Of a stretch of DNA of 27,126 nucleotides, positions 10,276 through 19,846 are shown in pieces. Within the stretch, counting starts at the first letter, position 1; every line of letters begins with the position of its first letter. The notes under the pieces are model-generated. The model saw nothing but the letters and a program-made list of their open reading frames with translations. It had not been told where the DNA came from and searched no databases. The stretch spans positions 1 through 27,126 of IMG/VR virus record IMGVR_UViG_3300013285_000060. The stretch is one strand, 5' to 3'. The position numbers were made by a program, and so were the translations under genes. The stretch comes from a virus.

Positions 10276-10512
10276 CTACGACCCTTTGCCGAGCCAGTGA
10301 CTAAAGTACCCAACAATGCTAGATAAAGCTGAGATGAACACCATGCCCATCCAAAACCCGCCACGGCCTTTATTTGCTAAAGCAACCAGCGTGTCAATAG
10401 ATGCTTCTAGCTTGTCAATCTTGGTCTCCATTTTGTCAAACCGGCGTTCGTAGTCCTCAACCTTTTGCCAAAGAACGCCATACTTAACCAAGTCAATTTC
10501 AGGTGCTGCCAT
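10276..10512 (-). CDS. XhlA-like small membrane protein
   Basis: The second of two adjacent ATGs (10512) fits the AAGGA ribosome site better. The protein has a heptad-rich N-terminal coiled coil (WQKVEDYERRFDKMETKIDK, then LEASIDTLVALAN) and one C-terminal span (GFWMGMVFISALSSIVGYFS). This matches the plan of XhlA/hemolysin-type phage proteins that associate with the membrane during lysis. It opens the lysis cassette after the ejection-protein genes. The precise role is inference. Confidence 0.65.
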   Translation of the reverse strand: MAAPEIDLVKYGVLWQKVEDYERRFDKMETKIDKLEASIDTLVALANKGRGGFWMGMVFISALSSIVGYFSHWLGKGS

Positions 10513-10520
10513 CATAATCC

Positions 10521-13148
10521 TTATTGTTTTGGTGGCAATAAATCACTTAAAGGAACAAATCTTTGCTGTGTTGCTCTAAATGCGCTTTCTTCTGCTTTTG
10601 CTTGACGCTTAGCTTCACGTTTGGCTAAACGACTACCAATTATTTCATGAGTTACAACAGCAGGAACACCCATGCCAGCGCCACCAGTCACAAACTCTGC
10701 ACCAGCAGCCGTTCCTTTTTGCAATAATTGTTCAACAACCTTAGTGCCAAGTTTTTTCTCAACGTTGATTTTTTGTACAGCCGCGCCTTTGTATCCAGTA
10801 TCAGTTGCCAAAATATGTGAAGCATTATGGTATTCACGAATATCCGCCATTTCTTTTGGCGTAAATAAACGATTCATAACTTCGCTATTACCATTCATAA
10901 AATCAGTTATTTGTTTTGGTGTTTTCTTGGCAGATAACTGATTTAAAAATTGTGCTTTAATTTCAGACAATGCTTTGGTTGCTGATGGCTGTAACGCTTC
11001 TGGCACATTTTTAAGTGTGTCAACCACATGAGTAAATTGTTCAACTGGCATATCAGCTATGTTTTGTGCAATCTTTTCTATTTGCACTTTTCGATTAATT
11101 CCTTTTGGCCCTTCTGCATCCAAAATATTAGATATTCCTTTAGGATTATCTAATGTATTTTTTCTCAGTTCAACCAAAGCTCTAGCATCTTTATAAATAG
11201 GTGAATTAGTATCTAATTTAGCGATCACATCATCATCAACTGCGTTTTTAAGGGCTTTGTGCAATTGATTGGCTTCACGTGACCAATTTTGATTAAGCCA
11301 TTTTCTAAATAATTCGGCATGATAAGCATCAGTTGGCAAAAGATTGCCAGCTTCGTCAAGCATACCCAACTGTTGCATTTTTACTTTTGCAGTTTTAGCC
11401 AATCGTTCTGCGGGGTCTGAAATTTCAACCAAAGTGCGATCATTCAGTTTGGACAAAACATTGTCAGCAGTAACAGGCACTTCTTTAGCCATAGCATCAC
11501 GTTCAGAATAAATCTTTTCAGTGGCTTTATCAAAATAATCTTCAAATTCTTGCAATGGTTTGAGAATAGTATTTCCACGCTTGTAAACGCTACTTTCATC
11601 TAAACCAACTGTTCCACCAGTTTCTTTAACTTGGTTGTTGATATATTTTGACAAACGATTTTGTTCGTCAGTAAATTTATCTTTTAGAAAATTACCAATT
11701 GATGTATCTGTATTTGAAGTAGCGTAATTGGTTGCTCGTTCTTTACCTTTACCCTGAATGGCAGCCATGTCAGCTTGAAAGTCTGTTCCCATTACTTTGC
11801 GTAAAGTTTCTGCCCTAGCCATTTGTTCATCAACGGGCAAATAATTTTCAGCGTATTTTAATTCTGTATAAGGCGCATCAGGCGTAGTTGGTTTGGCAGT
11901 TCCCAAAGGCTCAACCATACCCGTCTCAAGGTTAGTAGCAACTGGTTGCGCTGGTGTTTGTGTTGGCGGTTGTGTAGCTTCTTGTGTAGCTTGTTTTTGG
12001 CGTTCTGCAAACTGAGCCGCCATTTGTTCTTTGGTCAATGCTTGACCAGGCATTGCGGATTGATTAGGTACGGTAGATTGATTAGGCCGTACAAGTTCCA
12101 ACTCACCCGCCATTTGGCGCAAAGGTTGAACAACTTTACCAACAACAGACCCAACTTCTTTTGCAACTTGCGGCAATGCAACAGAACCAATAACAACCAT
12201 GTTGCGAATGTCGGCAGCAGGAACACTAGTTTTTTCTGAAATCTGTTCTGGTGTCATGCCCAACACGTTAAACATCTTGTTTATTTGTTCAGCAATGGGT
12301 TGCGTAAAGCCGCCTAACGGTTGTTGGTACGTTTCTTTGCCCCTAATACCCGTGAATTTACCTACTGGTTTTTCAACGCTTGTAGCTGCTGCTTGCCCTG
12401 TTTGCGCGGCTTGTTCTGGCGTTTGTGCTGTTCTTGCTAAACCTTGTATAACAGCACCATAAGTAGCAGGCACGATGCCATACAAGGTGTCAAATGCACC
12501 GGCTGTTCTTTCGCCCAGATTCTGTTTAGCTTGCAAATACTTGTTTGCTATACCGGCAACCTTTGCCGCAACTGGCCCCACAGTTGGCCTTGGTACATAA
12601 GCACCCATAGTGCCTTCTGCCGTGCCTGTAGTTGCAGGTTGAGGAGCTTGAGCAACTTGAGCAGGTTGCGCAGTAGCTACAGGCTGACCAGAGAAAAAGG
12701 ATTCTAATGGGTCGGCTGATGCGGAAACTGGCGCGGCAGTTGGTTGTGCAGCCTGTCCCACCTTAAACAAATTCTTTGGGCCTTTTTCAACCGTAAACAT
12801 TGCCCCATTAATAACATGACGCTGCACAGGGTCAGATAAATCAATTTTTTGATCGGGGTCTAAACCAACCTTTTGAGCAACGGTATTGATATACGATTCA
12901 GTATTATTGTTATCAGTAGGAGGAGCGTAACGAGTAATAACTCCGCGCAATGTATTGATGCCATACTTTTCGCCATAGGCTTTTAGATTGCTGTCAGCCG
13001 CCGCCAATCCCTGCTCTGGTGAGGTGTATTGTTGAAAACCGGTGCTGGCGCCTACAGGCCGCAAATTTCCTGGGTTGTTTACAGGTGCATTTGACTGGCT
13101 AGATGGCCTAGTTTGATTGCCACCAAAAAATTGTTCTAAAGCATCCAT
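10521..13148 (-). CDS. Large internal virion / ejection protein with N-terminal muramidase-like region
   Basis: An 875-residue protein. Residues 24-125 carry NNPGNLRP...GFQQYTSPEQGLAA then a conserved TLRGVITRYAPPTDNNNTES, a module seen in phage internal virion proteins and thought to be a peptidoglycan-active domain. A Pro/Ala/Gln-rich linker and long helical stretches (about 440-870) follow. The motif DALEQFFGG (residues 2-10) recurs as DPLESFFSG (146-154). It is the last of three consecutive large low-complexity proteins, the position of P22 gp16. It would be packaged with DNA and help it cross the envelope. Identification rests on position and on the N-terminal motif; enzymatic activity is inferred. 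Confidence 0.7.
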   Translation of the reverse strand: MDALEQFFGGNQTRPSSQSNAPVNNPGNLRPVGASTGFQQYTSPEQGLAAADSNLKAYGEKYGINTLRGVITRYAPPTDNNNTESYINTVAQKVGLDPDQKIDLSDPVQRHVINGAMFTVEKGPKNLFKVGQAAQPTAAPVSASADPLESFFSGQPVATAQPAQVAQAPQPATTGTAEGTMGAYVPRPTVGPVAAKVAGIANKYLQAKQNLGERTAGAFDTLYGIVPATYGAVIQGLARTAQTPEQAAQTGQAAATSVEKPVGKFTGIRGKETYQQPLGGFTQPIAEQINKMFNVLGMTPEQISEKTSVPAADIRNMVVIGSVALPQVAKEVGSVVGKVVQPLRQMAGELELVRPNQSTVPNQSAMPGQALTKEQMAAQFAERQKQATQEATQPPTQTPAQPVATNLETGMVEPLGTAKPTTPDAPYTELKYAENYLPVDEQMARAETLRKVMGTDFQADMAAIQGKGKERATNYATSNTDTSIGNFLKDKFTDEQNRLSKYINNQVKETGGTVGLDESSVYKRGNTILKPLQEFEDYFDKATEKIYSERDAMAKEVPVTADNVLSKLNDRTLVEISDPAERLAKTAKVKMQQLGMLDEAGNLLPTDAYHAELFRKWLNQNWSREANQLHKALKNAVDDDVIAKLDTNSPIYKDARALVELRKNTLDNPKGISNILDAEGPKGINRKVQIEKIAQNIADMPVEQFTHVVDTLKNVPEALQPSATKALSEIKAQFLNQLSAKKTPKQITDFMNGNSEVMNRLFTPKEMADIREYHNASHILATDTGYKGAAVQKINVEKKLGTKVVEQLLQKGTAAGAEFVTGGAGMGVPAVVTHEIIGSRLAKREAKRQAKAEESAFRATQQRFVPLSDLLPPKQ

Positions 13149-14576
13149 TTACAAACTCCCAGTTGTCGACAGTTTTTTAATGTTTTGATATTTCTTTAAA
13201 AAATCTTGATAGTCGTTGGGGTTAGGAAACAAACGATTTAATTCTGTTTTTAACCTAGCGGGGTCGGTTACATCCCTTGTGATGTTCATGGCTTCAAAAA
13301 TCTTGCTCTCAGCGTTGGCGTTCCATGCTTGTTGATAGGCTTTCATGTTGTTGTCGCCAAACTTTTTGGAAAATTGTTGTGCGCCGTTAGCTTGCATATC
13401 AAGGTTGGTTTGATCGGCTTGTACCCTACGGGCAATTTTTGTTAACACATCTGGCGGCACTTTAATTGTTCCATTAGCCACCGCCGCCATGTCTAGACCA
13501 GCCACAGTACCACCGACAGACCCCATAGCCTTGGAGTTTGTAATAGCCATGTTTGCCAAGTCTTTAGCAAGCATATCGTATTGCTCACTTCCAACCGCCA
13601 TGCGAATTTTTTGTTCAATTTGTCCAGAAATGCCGCCTTTGGCAAAAAACAATTCACTGCCAATTTTGTTGGCTTGATCCATTACCTCTTGAACGTTGCG
13701 GCGACCTTGGCTTAAACCCATTTGATTGTTAACAAGGTTATTTCGGTACTCAGCGCCAGCGGCTTGGTCTTTAGCTTCCGTAGGCTCTGCAATATACGGC
13801 TGCGCGGCGTTACGGACGGGATAAGGAACACGCATACCAGGGGCAATTTCAGCACCAGCAGGCACCGCATTCGGTTGATTGCCTTGTAAGCCACCAGCTA
13901 GACCAAGTTCAACATTTTGCGTTCCAAGACCAGGCGTTACTTTTACAGTACGACCTTCAGGCGTGACTGTGGTTGTTGTTTGATAAGTACCTGTTTGTGC
14001 AGCTTGATCTAATCCAGCAATGTGACGTTGAATAAAATACGAACGTAAAGCGGCAGGATTGGTTTGAGCAATATCAATATACGGCTGCATTACTTTATCT
14101 GATTGATCTTCTGGCACTCCTGCTGCTTTTGCTTGATTTCTACCAAACGTTCTTACAAATTCAACTAATTGATTTTTATTAACGGCTTCAGGGTTGCTTG
14201 CAGCTTGCAAAACAATAGGGTCGTTAATTGCACCTACATAACCACTAGAAATTACTTGCGCCTTCTTTTGAGCCAAAGCTAATTTGGCAGCCTCAGAACC
14301 TGTCGCAGCAGTTTCAGCCTCAGAACCGGCTCTAGCAATTGTTGGCGCTAATATGCTTTCTGCTGCTGTTGTTGCCGCCGTTTGTTGCCGCAATGCCAAA
14401 GGATTAATTGCTTGGGCCTGTTGAACGGCCATTTGCTTAGCTTGCAACTCCAAAGGGTTTATTTGCTGGGCTTGTTGATAGGATTGCGCTCCACGAGCAA
14501 TATTCATCATATCGCCCAAAGACGTTTGTGGAGGAGGCGTTACCGCCGGTAGTGTGGGGAAGGAAAAGTCTGCCAT
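13149..14576 (-). CDS. Ejection protein, P22 gp20-like position
   Basis: A 475-residue protein. It starts with a Pro-rich head (FPTLPAVTPPPQTSLGD), then Gln/Ala-rich helices with a repeated INPL(E/A)L...QQ unit (QINPLELQAKQM and AINPLALRQQTA). The C-terminal half is long and helical. The composition (Ala, Gln, Gly, few Cys) and the place between two similar proteins fit an internal virion protein injected with the genome, like P22 gp20. No enzymatic motif. The start follows the stop of the previous gene by 3 bp. Confidence 0.65.
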   Translation of the reverse strand: MADFSFPTLPAVTPPPQTSLGDMMNIARGAQSYQQAQQINPLELQAKQMAVQQAQAINPLALRQQTAATTAAESILAPTIARAGSEAETAATGSEAAKLALAQKKAQVISSGYVGAINDPIVLQAASNPEAVNKNQLVEFVRTFGRNQAKAAGVPEDQSDKVMQPYIDIAQTNPAALRSYFIQRHIAGLDQAAQTGTYQTTTTVTPEGRTVKVTPGLGTQNVELGLAGGLQGNQPNAVPAGAEIAPGMRVPYPVRNAAQPYIAEPTEAKDQAAGAEYRNNLVNNQMGLSQGRRNVQEVMDQANKIGSELFFAKGGISGQIEQKIRMAVGSEQYDMLAKDLANMAITNSKAMGSVGGTVAGLDMAAVANGTIKVPPDVLTKIARRVQADQTNLDMQANGAQQFSKKFGDNNMKAYQQAWNANAESKIFEAMNITRDVTDPARLKTELNRLFPNPNDYQDFLKKYQNIKKLSTTGSL

Positions 14577-14579
14577 GAT

Positions 14580-15374
14580 TTACCCAATCATTGAAGAAGC
14601 ATCTATGGGCGCACCAATACTTAAAGGATTTGCAGCAGATTGCGGTTTAAGCATGGAATATAAGAATCCTGTATTGCCAATGTTATTACCAGCATTAGCG
14701 TACGCATTAGCTGCATTGATCTGACCTCCGCCCAGTGCGCTTGCACCGCCGATGCCAAGTTGACCAATGTTTGCAGCGGTTGAAGTGCCTAAATTTTGTG
14801 CTTGGGTTTGTGCGGCTTGACCTATGCCAGCAATACTTGATAAACGGTTAAAAATGTCACCCGTTGCGGTTTGTCTTTGATTAAACCCTTGTTGCTGTTG
14901 CGTCATGTAGTTTTGTAACGCATTTTGATAAGAATTAGAGGCGTAATCTTCTGCAAACTTGGTTTTAGCAAGGTCAACGTTTGAGCCAGGGCTTGCCACA
15001 TTTGCACTTTGAGCAGTAGCACCCAATCCCTGTTGCTTCATAAACTCATAGTTTGGCGCCAGATTTGATTGTAGGTCTGCTGCTGTAAATGGCTTGTATG
15101 CGGATGGCATTGCCGTAAACTGCGGCAGCATGGTGTTGATTTGATTTAACGCACCGTAACCAGCTTTACGATAAGGCTCTTGCTGTTTGTTTAGCGTAGT
15201 AAACATTTGCATTTGTTGAGCAGCCGCTTTATCAGCCGCACTAGCTTGCAAATTAGCTGCATTTTCAGCAGCACCAGCTTGTCTACTTCCACCAATTAAA
15301 TTTAGTATTGAACTACCAGCAATTGCCGTACCCGTTGGGCCTAAAAAATTTACTGCCGACATAATCCACGTCAT
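14580..15374 (-). CDS. DNA transfer / ejection protein, P22 gp7-like position
   Basis: A 264-residue protein from the ATG at 15374, which has GGGGAATGAT upstream; a TTG at 15386 is a weaker start. The N-terminus is a hydrophobic Gly/Ala helix (FLGPTGTAIAGSSILNLIGG), then KAGYGALNQINTMLPQF, PFTAADLQSNLAPNYEFMKQ and a Gln-rich YMTQQQQGFNQR. The QxPYRxAGxxAL...LxSxLAPNYEFxxxQG layout is shared by many phage proteins annotated as DNA transfer or injection proteins. It is the first of the three ejection-type genes. Confidence 0.7.
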   Translation of the reverse strand: MTWIMSAVNFLGPTGTAIAGSSILNLIGGSRQAGAAENAANLQASAADKAAAQQMQMFTTLNKQQEPYRKAGYGALNQINTMLPQFTAMPSAYKPFTAADLQSNLAPNYEFMKQQGLGATAQSANVASPGSNVDLAKTKFAEDYASNSYQNALQNYMTQQQQGFNQRQTATGDIFNRLSSIAGIGQAAQTQAQNLGTSTAANIGQLGIGGASALGGGQINAANAYANAGNNIGNTGFLYSMLKPQSAANPLSIGAPIDASSMIG

Positions 15375-15375
15375 A

Positions 15376-15825
15376 TCATTCCCCAATCATTTTGTTTGCC
15401 GTTACTTTTAACTTGTTGCTAGAGTCAAAAAGTGCGGTTATATCCGGTTCAATCAATTCAGCCTCGATCTCATCAAGGTCGGTTAGATCAGTTCTGTGAA
15501 TCGTAATGCCGATGGCATCAGTCACAGCCAGAGTTACCCGTTTGGTGCCAGGCTGACTTTCTATGCTGTCGCCTGCTTGGAGACGTTTCATGCCGCCTTC
15601 TGTCCATGCGATTATCTCCCCTTTTGCACATAAAAAAAAGTGCGGTTTCTTGTGAACTTTGCCCACAATCAGCGTTCCAGCGGGTCTAAAGACTTTCCGC
15701 ATATACATTCCAGGACTAAATTGATGTTCTGTTGTCAGTTCAGCTTGCGGCATCACAGCCATTTCTGACTGCAAACGCTCAATTTGGTCGCGGCTTACAT
15801 GGGTTGGAAGTTCTAAATCATTCAT
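15376..15825 (-). CDS. Small cupin-like virion-region protein
   Basis: A 149-residue protein. The middle (GMYMRKVFRPAGTLIVGKVH, then KKPHFFLCAKGEIIAWTEGG, LQAGDSIESQPGTKR) is a beta-strand pattern like a single cupin barrel. Family members in podoviruses read GxYxRxxxxPxGTxxVGKxH...G.xxxxTxxG...AxxxxxxxPGTKR. No clear metal-binding HxH...E set survives, so it is more likely structural than enzymatic. It lies between a tail fibre gene and the ejection genes. Its role in the particle is unknown. Confidence 0.7.
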   Translation of the reverse strand: MNDLELPTHVSRDQIERLQSEMAVMPQAELTTEHQFSPGMYMRKVFRPAGTLIVGKVHKKPHFFLCAKGEIIAWTEGGMKRLQAGDSIESQPGTKRVTLAVTDAIGITIHRTDLTDLDEIEAELIEPDITALFDSSNKLKVTANKMIGE

Positions 15826-15827
15826 TT

Positions 15828-18362
15828 TTACAGCAGTAAGATATTGTTTGGTGTGTAACTCATAGCAATCCAGTTGGTTCCGTCAGATACCAAAGTAGTC
15901 GCATCTCCAACGCTTGCCAGCAGGATAGACGTTCCAGCAGAGCCGCCGCCAACCGGCACAACATTGCTAGAAGCCGAAATGGTTGTCTGTGCCTGGTAAG
16001 TTTGGAAGTTTAAAACGCGCCCCGTCCAACTTGAAGCTGTAGGCAAAGTGACAGTACAGGCCGTAGTCGTTTTATTGTTTATCAGCCATACATCAGTTGC
16101 AGCAACTGTAAAATTTGCAGTTTGAGTAACTGGCGCTGAAACGCCTTGGTAATCGGTATTTGCTACAGCCGCCGAGATAGCCGTGCCGTTGCCCTTGATA
16201 ACGCCGGTAATGCTGGTTGAAATAGTAATAGCAGGTGTCGTCGTGGCCGTAGCCACGGTTCCAGCAAAGCCGTTAGCAGAAGCTACAGAAACGCTTGTAA
16301 CCGTGCCTGCGTAAGTGCTGCTCCAAGTAGGCGCCCCGCTGGTCGTGGCCGTCAGCACCTGGCCTGTTGTTCCCGCAGCCGTAGCCACAGGTGTAGCGCC
16401 AGCACCACCACCATAGACAACCCCATATTGGGTCAACAAAGCAGAAGATGCAAGTGCTCCTGTGGCTGAATAGTAAAGTACACCACCGCTTGTTCCTGCT
16501 GTTAGCCCCGTTCCACCATTGGCTACTGGCAACGCTGTACCAGAATAAGTAATCGCTAATGTTCCAGATGTTGTAATCGGGCTACCACTAATTGACAAAA
16601 AGGCTGGTACAGATGCCGCAACAGATGTGACCGTTCCACTGGTTGCTGGCGCTGCCCAAGTAGGAGCACCTCCCGTGGTGGCCGTTAACACTTGTCCTGT
16701 CGTCCCAGCCGCCGTAGCCACAGGCGTAGCACCAGCCCCACCGCCGTAAACAACACCGTATTGAATCAGCGCAGCAGAGGAAGCCCAGGTTGATGCACTT
16801 GAGAAGTAGACAAGACCGCCGCTGGTTCCCGTTACCGTCAAAGCCGGTGTGGTGGTCTGCGTGGCAACGGTAATCAACCCACCCGTGAAGCTGACGCTAG
16901 TGACAGTTCCTGCATAGGTGCTACTCCAAACAGGTGCGCCGCTAGTGGTTGCGCTTAATACTTGGCCTGTTGTACCGTTTGCCAGAGATGTGTAGGCTGT
17001 ACCGCCGCTATTGCCGTAAACAACCCCATAGGCAGATGGTGCAGTGCTGGTGTTAGTACCGCCTCGGCTGATGCCTAACTGACCTGTCCAGCCAAGAGTT
17101 AAAGATGCTGCATTAAGTAATGCTGTTGTAGGCGACCCGCCCAAAGTCAACGTTACGTTGGTGTCGTCTGTTTTGGTTAGTGCAGAGCCTGGAACATCCG
17201 CAGCCACCAATGCTCTGAATGTAGGAACGCCAGCAGACCCATTGGGAGCAGCTAGAACATAGTTTGCCGTTTTGGAAGCATAAGGATTTTGAGTATCCCC
17301 ATATCCAGACGCAAGACTTATGACAGGTGTAGTTGTTCCAGTTGCTACGTTAACAGGGCTTGTTCCAGTAACACTGGTGACCGTTCCACCCAAACCCGTA
17401 GCCGATAAAGTGCCTGCAACAAAGCTAACGCCCGTGCCGATAGTGACATTGCTAAAACCTCCTGACCCATCCCCGTAAAGAATAGACGAGCCGCTTGTTA
17501 AGGTTGACCAAGTAGGCGCTGCGCTGGTGTTTGCAATCAATACTTGTTTTGCCGTTCCTGCCGCAGTAAACGCATAAGCCGTTCCCGTGCCATAAGAAAC
17601 GCCGTAAGCCGTAGGTGTAGCTGAACCGTTTGTTCCACCGTTAGCAATAGGTAAAACACCGCTTACATGGGTAGTGAGGCCAATCTTTCCCCACGCTGGC
17701 ACTGTGCTTATGCCACCAGAAATCAACGCATTACCAGTTGCCACATCAGGCAATTTAGCTAGTGTCGTTGTCGTGTCAGCGTATAGCAAATCACCTATTG
17801 CGTAAGATGCTTGCCCCGTACCGCCATTGACCGCAATCAATGTTCCAGCCAAGGTAACTGCGCCCGTAGTAGCAGTTGCAGGGGTTAATCCTGTAGTGCC
17901 TGAAGAAAAAGATAAAACGCCTGTATTAGCAAAAGTGACATTACCCGTTGGACTTGATACCGAAATTCCTGTTCCTGCAATAGCTGATAACACGCCTGTA
18001 TTGGATACGGTGACGTTTCCTGTTGCGCTAGAAACTGAAATTCCCGATCCAGCGATATTTGACAAAACGCCGGTATTGGCTACCGTGATTGTTCCAGCCG
18101 CATTGGTTACGGATATGCCTGCGCCATAGCCTAGCGTGTTAAGCGTGTAGTCGGTGCCGTTACCAATCAGCAATTGCCCGTTGGTTGGAATAGTCGTTAG
18201 TCCCGTCCCACCAGATGTAACAGCTAAAGCAACTCCAATGTTGACATTTATAAATGACGGACTCATCAACCAAAGCAACCAAGGCTGTGTAGGCCTTCCG
18301 GTAGTCGGGTCAAGAAACGCCGCATACGGGATGTTGATGTTGGTGTTTGGCATTGTTGCCAT
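15828..18362 (-). CDS. Repeat-rich tail fibre protein
   Basis: An 844-residue protein. The head (residues 1-75) has PYAAFLDPTTGRPTQPWLLW, likely the attachment part, and SGGTGLTTIPTNGQLLIGNG. Three 25-residue repeats follow (79-101, 104-126, 129-151). Several units built on GTTGQVLxATTxGAPxWxS occur at about 464-481, 553-571 and 664-681, and GTVTSV strands occur throughout. A C-terminal domain (741-844) starts PVTQTANFTVAATDVWLINN. The composition (Ser, Thr, Gly, Ala, Val) and repeated strands indicate a trimeric beta-rich fibre. It would bind or orient the receptor-binding end. The start overlaps the gp10-like stop by one base. Confidence 0.8.
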   Translation of the reverse strand: MATMPNTNINIPYAAFLDPTTGRPTQPWLLWLMSPSFINVNIGVALAVTSGGTGLTTIPTNGQLLIGNGTDYTLNTLGYGAGISVTNAAGTITVANTGVLSNIAGSGISVSSATGNVTVSNTGVLSAIAGTGISVSSPTGNVTFANTGVLSFSSGTTGLTPATATTGAVTLAGTLIAVNGGTGQASYAIGDLLYADTTTTLAKLPDVATGNALISGGISTVPAWGKIGLTTHVSGVLPIANGGTNGSATPTAYGVSYGTGTAYAFTAAGTAKQVLIANTSAAPTWSTLTSGSSILYGDGSGGFSNVTIGTGVSFVAGTLSATGLGGTVTSVTGTSPVNVATGTTTPVISLASGYGDTQNPYASKTANYVLAAPNGSAGVPTFRALVAADVPGSALTKTDDTNVTLTLGGSPTTALLNAASLTLGWTGQLGISRGGTNTSTAPSAYGVVYGNSGGTAYTSLANGTTGQVLSATTSGAPVWSSTYAGTVTSVSFTGGLITVATQTTTPALTVTGTSGGLVYFSSASTWASSAALIQYGVVYGGGAGATPVATAAGTTGQVLTATTGGAPTWAAPATSGTVTSVAASVPAFLSISGSPITTSGTLAITYSGTALPVANGGTGLTAGTSGGVLYYSATGALASSALLTQYGVVYGGGAGATPVATAAGTTGQVLTATTSGAPTWSSTYAGTVTSVSVASANGFAGTVATATTTPAITISTSITGVIKGNGTAISAAVANTDYQGVSAPVTQTANFTVAATDVWLINNKTTTACTVTLPTASSWTGRVLNFQTYQAQTTISASSNVVPVGGGSAGTSILLASVGDATTLVSDGTNWIAMSYTPNNILLL
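17912..18128 (-). repeat. Three 75-bp in-gene repeats of the tail fibre
   Basis: The DNA encodes three 25-residue units with a shared G(x)GISV...GxxTxxNTGVLS pattern (residues 79-101, 104-126 and 129-151). The units have diverged at synonymous and some coding positions. They probably form equal beta-turns of the fibre shaft. Confidence 0.7.
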
Positions 18363-19837
18363 TAATTGTCCCCTGCGCTTGCTTTCAACTCAGCAGAAAC
18401 AATGACGGCCTTAATTGGGTCGCTAATAGCAACTTCAAAAATCCTATCCCGTGCCGAGCCTAAACGCCTCCACAACGCACGGTTTGCGTACTGACCAATT
18501 TTGCCAATCGTTACCCAGTGTTCATTTGACCAAGTAGAGCCACCGTCATTTGACCAGCGCAACATGGCTTGAGGGTTATTGCCTTGGCCTGTGCTTAACC
18601 CCACGCCTGGCTGAAACTGAATTTGGAACGATTCAAAATACTGACGTTGCAAGTCTGTTGTTAGGTGTGGTGCACGACGCAGGCGGCGAATTGTTGCACC
18701 ATCTTCTGTGTAAACAGCGTTTTCGATGGAGTACAGTTTTCCGTTTTCGTAGTCACCAACAATGTATTGGTTGTTAAAAAAGCATCCGCAGTTTGACCGA
18801 TGGCGCTTGTAAACAGCAAGGTTTGAATCCCAAGATAGCCACTTGTGCCATTGCTGCGTTGCCCCGTCATAAACCCATGTCAGACCGTATTCGCCAATAG
18901 AGGGAAAAGTGACCACATACATTTCGTGGCCTTCAATCTGGTATGTATAAGCCACCGCATCCCTAGTTATTTCATTTGTCAAAGATTGCTCTACGGCATG
19001 GGTAGAAAACTTCTTCCATTCATAGTTCACCATTGCTTCAATGGTTGAATCGCCACGGGTATCCTTACAGACCGCAGCAAAAGAAGTTCCAAAACGGGCC
19101 ACAGAAAATGCAGCACCAACGCCAGATTGAATAGTGGTTCCAGGCACTCGAGCAAACGGAAAAGTTGTGATTCCTGCAATCGTATTGCCTACATCTGTCC
19201 AAACCTCCGTGGTTACATCCTTGAGCAAATAAACCTGCCTGCGGTCAACAAGAATGCTAACAATGTTGTCAGGAAAGCCGTTAGCAGACCCGTAAAGGGC
19301 TTGGCTTGACGAACTTGAACTTAGGTTGGTACACGCCCAATTAAAGGTGTCGGGTTGGTTATAGATGTTGTATCCGTCTACGGAATCTACAACAGTTGCA
19401 CCTTGCCACGGGCCATCAGTGCTTGCCAATATAGCGAATGTGTTGGTTGTCTGAATCCATGTATACCGATTTACCCCGTCCACAATGTAAGCAGTCATGC
19501 CGTTGTTAGTGACATTATCAGATATTGAGACTTGCCCCGTGGTAGTAGTTAACGTACCGATTACGGTTGCGGTGTAACTAGAATCTACTTTGTAAACGCT
19601 TGAACCAGCCACCGCAATCATGTAATTTTCGTTTGACAAAGTATGCAAGGCGCGAACTGGAGCATTGGCAAGTTGGGCAATTTTTGTTAATCCTGGCGTT
19701 GGATACATCGCCACAACACCACGCGAACCAGGCTGTTTCGTAGGGTCAATCTCACAGAAGAAATTGATACATTCCTGCGCGTCTTGATAAATAGATGGGG
19801 CTTCGTAGGAAGCACCGACAAAGCCAAAATCGGGCAT
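18362..19837 (-). CDS. Packaged-DNA stabilisation protein, P22 gp10-like
   Basis: A 491-residue protein, close to P22 gp10 (472). It begins with MPDFGFVGASYEAPSIYQDA followed by ECINFFCEI, then GVVAMYPTPGLTKIAQL, the family signature (xxxYxxxSxxxDxQxxINxYxE...LxPTPGL). The rest is beta-propeller-like, with repeated strands and a WKKFSTHAVEQSL motif. In P22 this protein caps the portal/gp4 channel and prevents DNA loss. It lies next to the gp4-like gene in the same transcription unit, as in P22. AAAGGA precedes the ATG. Confidence 0.88.
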   Translation of the reverse strand: MPDFGFVGASYEAPSIYQDAQECINFFCEIDPTKQPGSRGVVAMYPTPGLTKIAQLANAPVRALHTLSNENYMIAVAGSSVYKVDSSYTATVIGTLTTTTGQVSISDNVTNNGMTAYIVDGVNRYTWIQTTNTFAILASTDGPWQGATVVDSVDGYNIYNQPDTFNWACTNLSSSSSSQALYGSANGFPDNIVSILVDRRQVYLLKDVTTEVWTDVGNTIAGITTFPFARVPGTTIQSGVGAAFSVARFGTSFAAVCKDTRGDSTIEAMVNYEWKKFSTHAVEQSLTNEITRDAVAYTYQIEGHEMYVVTFPSIGEYGLTWVYDGATQQWHKWLSWDSNLAVYKRHRSNCGCFFNNQYIVGDYENGKLYSIENAVYTEDGATIRRLRRAPHLTTDLQRQYFESFQIQFQPGVGLSTGQGNNPQAMLRWSNDGGSTWSNEHWVTIGKIGQYANRALWRRLGSARDRIFEVAISDPIKAVIVSAELKASAGDN

Positions 19838-19846
19838 ATTTATCCT

